Part shown: one piece after another, positions 18,171-21,837 of the stretch | How the letters are laid out: each line of letters starts with the position of its first letter | How positions within the stretch are numbered: the stretch's first letter is position 1 | Notes under the pieces: model-generated | The model's database searches: none | What the model was told of the DNA's origin: nothing | What the model saw: the letters and a program-made list of their open reading frames with translations, nothing else | Translations under genes and position numbers: made by a program | Origin: Haplomitrium mnioides | Taxonomy: Eukaryota > Marchantiophyta > Haplomitriopsida > Calobryales | Direction: 5' to 3' | Length of the DNA: 21,837 bases | Assembly (NCBI GenBank): GCA_049999725.1 | Contig: JBNGIS010034057.1 | Location: 1 to 21,837, forward strand

Positions 18171-19322
18171 TTATGAAAAGTTAGAGTGAAATTCAGTCAC
18201 ATTGCATGGGACCTCTTCTCCCCTCTCCCCCCCCCCCCCCCTCCCAACACTCAGATCAAAGCGTAAAGTGTTGTGAATGGGTAAATGCACCTGGTTTGGA
18301 TGCCATGAGGGCACATCACCAGAAACAACTGAAGTAACTTCCACCGTAGGATGTAGATGCATCTGAAAGAGTAAACAAGTAATCACAAGCCAAGTGAGAG
18401 CATTCAAGTCCATAACCCGCCCAAGAAGAGAATTTCTCTCTAGCTTGGTTACCTTGGTGTGACCAGTGGTGCTTGATTGGAATCCCATAGCTCGTTCTCT
18501 TTCCTCTGGACTGGGTTCATCCCAAGTGCCTGTAGCATGACGATAAACAAGCCCTGGACCATCACTCTGAAAAGCATGTGCACTAGGAAAAGAAACCAAA
18601 GTAGGCCAGGCAGCCCGTGGTTGGCCAACCTGGTTGGTAGGGTACCAAGGTGGTGCCTCTTGCCTTGTAACTAGTTGGCAAGAGCTATCTGAATCCAGAA
18701 TGCCACACACCTGTAGTGTAGGATCTCGAACAGTGTAATGCAGGGTCAACTCCAGCAAGGAAACAGGGGCAAGGTTGGTCTAGAAGTTACGTAAACGATG
18801 TGCATAAGACCCACAATGCACTGCATCTAGAAGAAGTGGAGAACCCAAGTATTGCTGAATGAGCACAAAGTCCGCTCGCACTGCTGCTCTTTTATCAAAC
18901 TGCTCTGGTGTGTTCTCCATGATGTAACCAACAATAGGGTAGCATGCCTGAGCCCATGTGAGTACTTGAACCATGTCCATGAAAAGGCTAGACCTGCTAT
19001 CAGCTAACCCTAAACCAGAACCAACAGCGGACAGTCCCTGACATTCCCATCCTGCAATGATAAGATCTAAACAACCAAGAAGCACAATGTGCTATTGTTG
19101 GATCAACTGAACATCAACAGGGAAATATGTGAAGCTGGACATCCATGTACTATGAGGAAATTGTTGTGGAAACCTCCTGAAAAATTCCAACATACGAGAC
19201 TCTGCCACCTACTTGGCACAAGGATCTATGTCCACATATAAATACCGCTTAAGTACCAACCCAGATTGCAACACTGCCTCCAAACCTGTAGCAATACCTC
19301 CAAATAGTTCCAGCAAGGTAAT
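18171..19322 (-). pseudogene. M1 cytosine-5 DNA methyltransferase domain
   Basis: C5-MTases transfer a methyl group from S-adenosylmethionine to C5 of cytosine. Motifs appear in canonical order. Motif I (SAM binding) is ITLLELFGGIATGLEAVLQ at 19322-19265. Motif IV is LIIAGWECQGLS; the catalytic Cys codon is 19041-19043, and Glu replaces the usual Pro before it. Motif VI is YIMENTP, with its Glu at 18915-18917. Motif VIII is CGSYAHRLRNF followed by TAG (probably from Trp) and TN. Motif IX-like PEERERAMGF starts near 18506 and motif X-like LLGRVMDLNALTWL lies near 18390-18430. ERERAMGF and HRxRxxW-TN recall DNMT3/DRM enzymes, but motif order is not permuted as in DRM. The TRD between VIII and IX is only about 85 codons. 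Stops lie at 19209, 19092, 18780 and 18171. Confidence 0.92.
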
Positions 19323-19742
19323 GCCATCTGAAGGTGGACTCCACACAATGGGTTGTTCTAAAATTGGAGTAATAGATTCGCCATGGCTCTTCACACTCTC
19401 AAGCTTATGCATGGCAGCTTTGAGAGGCTCATGAGCAGCCTGTAGCTTGTGTAACACCTCTGGTCCAGGGGTGAAGCCCCCAAAGGTGTCTAGTGTACTC
19501 TCATTAGCTTGTGTCACAATGTGCTGTTCCTCATCTTCTTCAATCCAATTGTGTAATGGATGATTGGTATAGGAAACTGTATGCACATCTTGCAGAACAC
19601 ACAAGTGAGCCATGAGAGTGTGCGCACCATGTAAGTCTAGTGGAATGTAGCCCAAGTGTAGGCCATCTGTCTACCAATCAACACGGTAGTATGCATGCTC
19701 AAACCAGTTATCAATGGTGAAACTTGGAGGAAATAGAGCTTC
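19323..19742 (-). pseudogene. M1 spacer between protease and methyltransferase
   Basis: About 140 codons, in frame with both neighbours, with TAG at 19743 and 19671 (the second probably from Gln). It has a Trp/Tyr-containing beginning (PPSFTIDNWFEHAYYRVDW), a hydrophobic segment LHGAHTLMAHLCVLQDVHTV and an acidic patch EEDEEQH. I do not recognise a domain. It could be the protease tail, an N-terminal extension of the captured methyltransferase gene, or a regulatory part. Confidence 0.6.
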
Positions 19743-21278
19743 CTACCCAATGAGTACATCATAGTTGGTAGCATTAGTGACTAAACATCTGACCTGAAAT
19801 TCCATAGCCTGATCTGTGCCCTGATTGAAAGCAAGGGTGAGTAATGTCGAGCTTTCACCCAACACTTCTTCCACAGCACCACTGGCAGTGCGAATCTGCC
19901 ACATTGATTTTTGGAGATTGGTGTCAAGTAGTCCAATTTTCTTGGCAAACTGAACACCTATAATCACTGGTTGTGCTCCAGTGTCTAGCATCACCACCTT
20001 GGGAGTATGTCCTTCCACTTGTACTGCTGAATTTAGATTGTCAACAAACAAAACTGTTGTAGCCACCAGATTCCTATCACTATGAACGATCTTGGGCATA
20101 TTGTGGGATACCAGATGCAAAGTTTTGGTATCCACAACTGAATTGCCAAGAAGCTTATCTACAAGTGATTGAGTAGGAATATGGTGATCAGATATGAATC
20201 TGGTGACAAAACCAGAAGGATCACCTTGGCTGCTAGTATCTGAAAGGTATGTAACACCATCAAGTGCATGTGACCATGTGGAAGGCTGACTCATTGTTGG
20301 AATTCCAGCTTCCATAACAATTGTCACAGGGGCTACCGATGGACTAGAAGTCAATATCAGATTGCTTTCAAGCAATTTAATGACATCTGTAATATGCAAA
20401 TTCAAATCCTGACAACTGAACAAGGGTGTTGTAAGAACCCTATGTGCTAGATCTGAAGTAGGATACTTTGCCAAAGGACTAGCTGTCTCTTGTAAATGCT
20501 GATCTGGCTCTCCTCCTTGATGTACCATAGGTGTAGAAGCGCCAAATGTGTCTCCTCTTGCCAACAATGAAGCCTCTGTAGTGGGAGTAAGTGGTCTGAA
20601 AGACTGAGGTACTACAGCCCGAGCACCTCTTTGTTGTATGGTAGGTGTAGGACCAGAAGCCAAACCATCAGCCTGAACCACTTGCCTCTTGGTAGCTCCT
20701 CGTGTGGCTACACTAGCCTCTTGATAAGCAAAATATGAAGTAGAAAGCTCTGTTGAGTGATCCGTTGCAATGGGAACCCTCTCACCAACTAGCACATAAG
20801 AGGGCAACTGATAGAATGATCTAGGAAGGGATGTATTCTCAGGAACACTGGAACCACCAACAAATTGAACTGAGCTGGCTGGTTGAGAAGATTTGCCCTT
20901 CAAGCTAGCAAGTTGAGCGGTTAAAGTCTCCATTGCACTGGTTAATGCTTGCACTTGTGTGGTTTGTGCTTGGAATGCTTTCTTTTGAGCTTTCTGGTGC
21001 TCTTTCTTCTTAGCATTCTTGCTGGGACCAGCACCCTTAGTGTTGGAGGGTGTTGCAAATATGGAGGTCTTCTTTGCTGGGGCAGCAACCATTGGAGAGG
21101 GCTGGCAACGTAATTGTTGTCGCTCTGGATATTTAGCAAAACAGACAGCCTCCAAGTGACCAGATTTCCTGCAAAATTTACAAGACAGGTCATCAGTAGG
21201 AATGTCACAATCATTGGCCTTGTGGTTTGTATTACCACAATAATTACAAGAAGGTACTAGCGCAATAGTATTATGCAC
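19743..21278 (-). pseudogene. M1 nucleocapsid zinc knuckles and aspartic protease
   Basis: This is a 511-codon uninterrupted stretch. Two CCHC knuckles lie at 21141-21248: CNYCGNTNHKANDC and CKFCRKSGHLEAVC, both with all zinc ligands and CX2CX4HX4C spacing. A basic Lys-rich segment and a long Ser/Thr/Pro/Gln-rich linker with little predicted structure follow. The C-terminal part is a retropepsin-like protease with VVMLDTGAQPVIIG; the catalytic Asp codon is 19983-19985 and the Asp-Thr-Gly-Ala core is intact. The domain ends in NYDVLIG followed by a TAG. The protease would cut the polyprotein, including release of the methyltransferase. The GTG at 21278 is not a real start, because the frame is open upstream. 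Confidence 0.9.
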
Positions 21279-21837
21279 ATTCTTGTTTCGAATTGGCTGT
21301 TGATTGGACCTTGTAGGAGCTGGGACCTGAATCTGAGTTCTGTGACGAGCTTACGGTCTTGCCATGCTTGCTGCATAGTGTGCATGGGCAAGCTCCAACC
21401 TCTCTGCAGTGTTATACACATCCAGTAGTGTGTAAGAATCACCATATTCAGAGAACACCCGTTGAAGAACCTAAGAGTGAAGGTCTTGATTACCTTCCAA
21501 TACACGTATGTAACGATGCGTAGCTTCCAGATCAGTGATGCTCTGAGTATCCTCTTTCAATTTGAAAAGCCTTTGATAGAGCATTTTGAGAGTCTCATCT
21601 TTTTGTCGGTTGAAGGTAGCCAACTGTAGGATTTTCTCTGAACTCTTCACTGGGAACTCATGTTCCAGAATCTAGAAAAATTCACTTACCAGATCAGTGA
21701 CAATAGGAGCAACCAGCATAGGCGCGATGCATGTTGTAGCTAGTGCAAGCTCTGTTGGAGTCACATTCACAATGGTAGGAGCAGCTGTAAGCGGATTAGT
21801 GGGAGGTGTAGCATTGTGGGCAGCAATGGCAGCCTAT
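21279..21837 (-). pseudogene. M1 Gag capsid region
   Basis: Open in the same frame as the downstream Pol except for TAG at 21672 and 21471 and TAA at 21351. The N-terminal visible part is Ala/Thr/Pro-rich. A helical segment follows with EHEFPVKSSEKILQL, RQKDETLKMLYQRLFKL and LEATHRYIRVLEG, which fits the Gag capsid helices (Retrotrans_gag type). It then reads VFSEYGDSYTLLDVYNTAER toward the knuckles. Two of the three stops sit where Gln fits. Gag would form the particle that carries the element RNA. The start lies beyond the right edge. Confidence 0.78.

Larger units (their letters stand above)
14421..21837 (-). mobile_element. Ty3/gypsy element with DNA methyltransferase and PHD finger (M1)
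   Basis: Reading the - strand from the right edge: Gag, two zinc knuckles, protease, cytosine-5 DNA methyltransferase, RT, RNase H, integrase, PHD finger, polypurine tract, LTR. Gag through RT share one frame (codon tops at 2 mod 3); one indel near 17100 moves RNase H, integrase and PHD to 1 mod 3. More than 2,250 codons of a single polyprotein are visible. Fifteen in-frame stops: TAG at 21672, 21471, 19743, 19671, 19209, 19092, 18780, 17568, 16568, 15089; TGA at 17454, 17027, 15458; TAA at 21351, 18171. The 5' LTR and gag start are outside the window. It interrupts T1 Gag. Confidence 0.93.

Noticed and set aside
18171-19322. Methyltransferase as bacterial contamination or a restriction-modification gene
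   Set aside because: It is in frame with eukaryotic retroelement Gag, protease and RT on both sides, has no bacterial context, and its C-terminal motifs resemble eukaryotic de novo methyltransferases.
18171-19322. Methyltransferase as a host DRM gene
   Set aside because: Motif I precedes IV and VI, and IX/X come last; DRM enzymes have a permuted order with UBA domains. No UBA domain or host exon structure is visible.
15089-21674. TAG readthrough or a reassigned genetic code in M1
   Set aside because: TAG is frequent, but TGA and TAA also interrupt the frame, and a frameshift is present. Deaminated CAG/TGG codons explain it, and the other elements show the same mixture of stops.

Overview
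The window is repeat-dense eukaryotic DNA, almost certainly from a land plant with a large, retrotransposon-filled genome. It holds remnants of four LTR retrotransposons: a chromodomain Ty3/gypsy, a Ty1/copia, a Tat-like Ty3/gypsy, and a gypsy element carrying chromatin-type domains. All are broken by stops and frameshifts, and I see no intact host gene, tRNA, rRNA or CRISPR. A non-flowering plant (gymnosperm, fern or ally) is a guess from the element mix only; the sequence does not settle the species.

Left part, + strand. Positions 1-4080 are the 3' part of a Ty3/gypsy chromovirus (called G1): protease, reverse transcriptase, RNase H, integrase, chromodomain, polypurine tract and a 569-bp 3' LTR. 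G1 ends exactly where a Ty1/copia element (C1, 4081-8242) begins in the middle of gag, so G1 appears to have inserted into C1. C1 in turn ends against a tandem array of about 165-bp units with extra 50-bp pieces (8243-8890), into which it seems to have inserted. Positions 8891-9540 hold no recognisable gene, only a (CA)n microsatellite.

Right part, - strand. Positions 9787-14420 are a heavily decayed Tat-like Ty3/gypsy element (T1) read from high to low coordinates: Pro/Gln/Tyr-rich Gag tail, protease, reverse transcriptase, RNase H, integrase. It is cut within Gag at 14420/14421 by the 3' LTR of the fourth element (M1, 14421 to beyond 21837).

M1 is the notable item. Ignoring sporadic stops it is one long Gag-Pol frame, with a single frameshift near 17100. 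In order it encodes Gag with two zinc knuckles, aspartic protease, a complete cytosine-5 DNA methyltransferase domain (motifs I, IV, VI, VIII, IX, X in canonical order), reverse transcriptase, RNase H, integrase, and a C-terminal PHD finger. A chromatin mark writer and a probable histone-tail reader are thus built into one mobile element. The copy itself is dead, with 15 in-frame stops mostly of the kind produced by deamination of methylated CHG and CG cytosines, but every domain is still legible.
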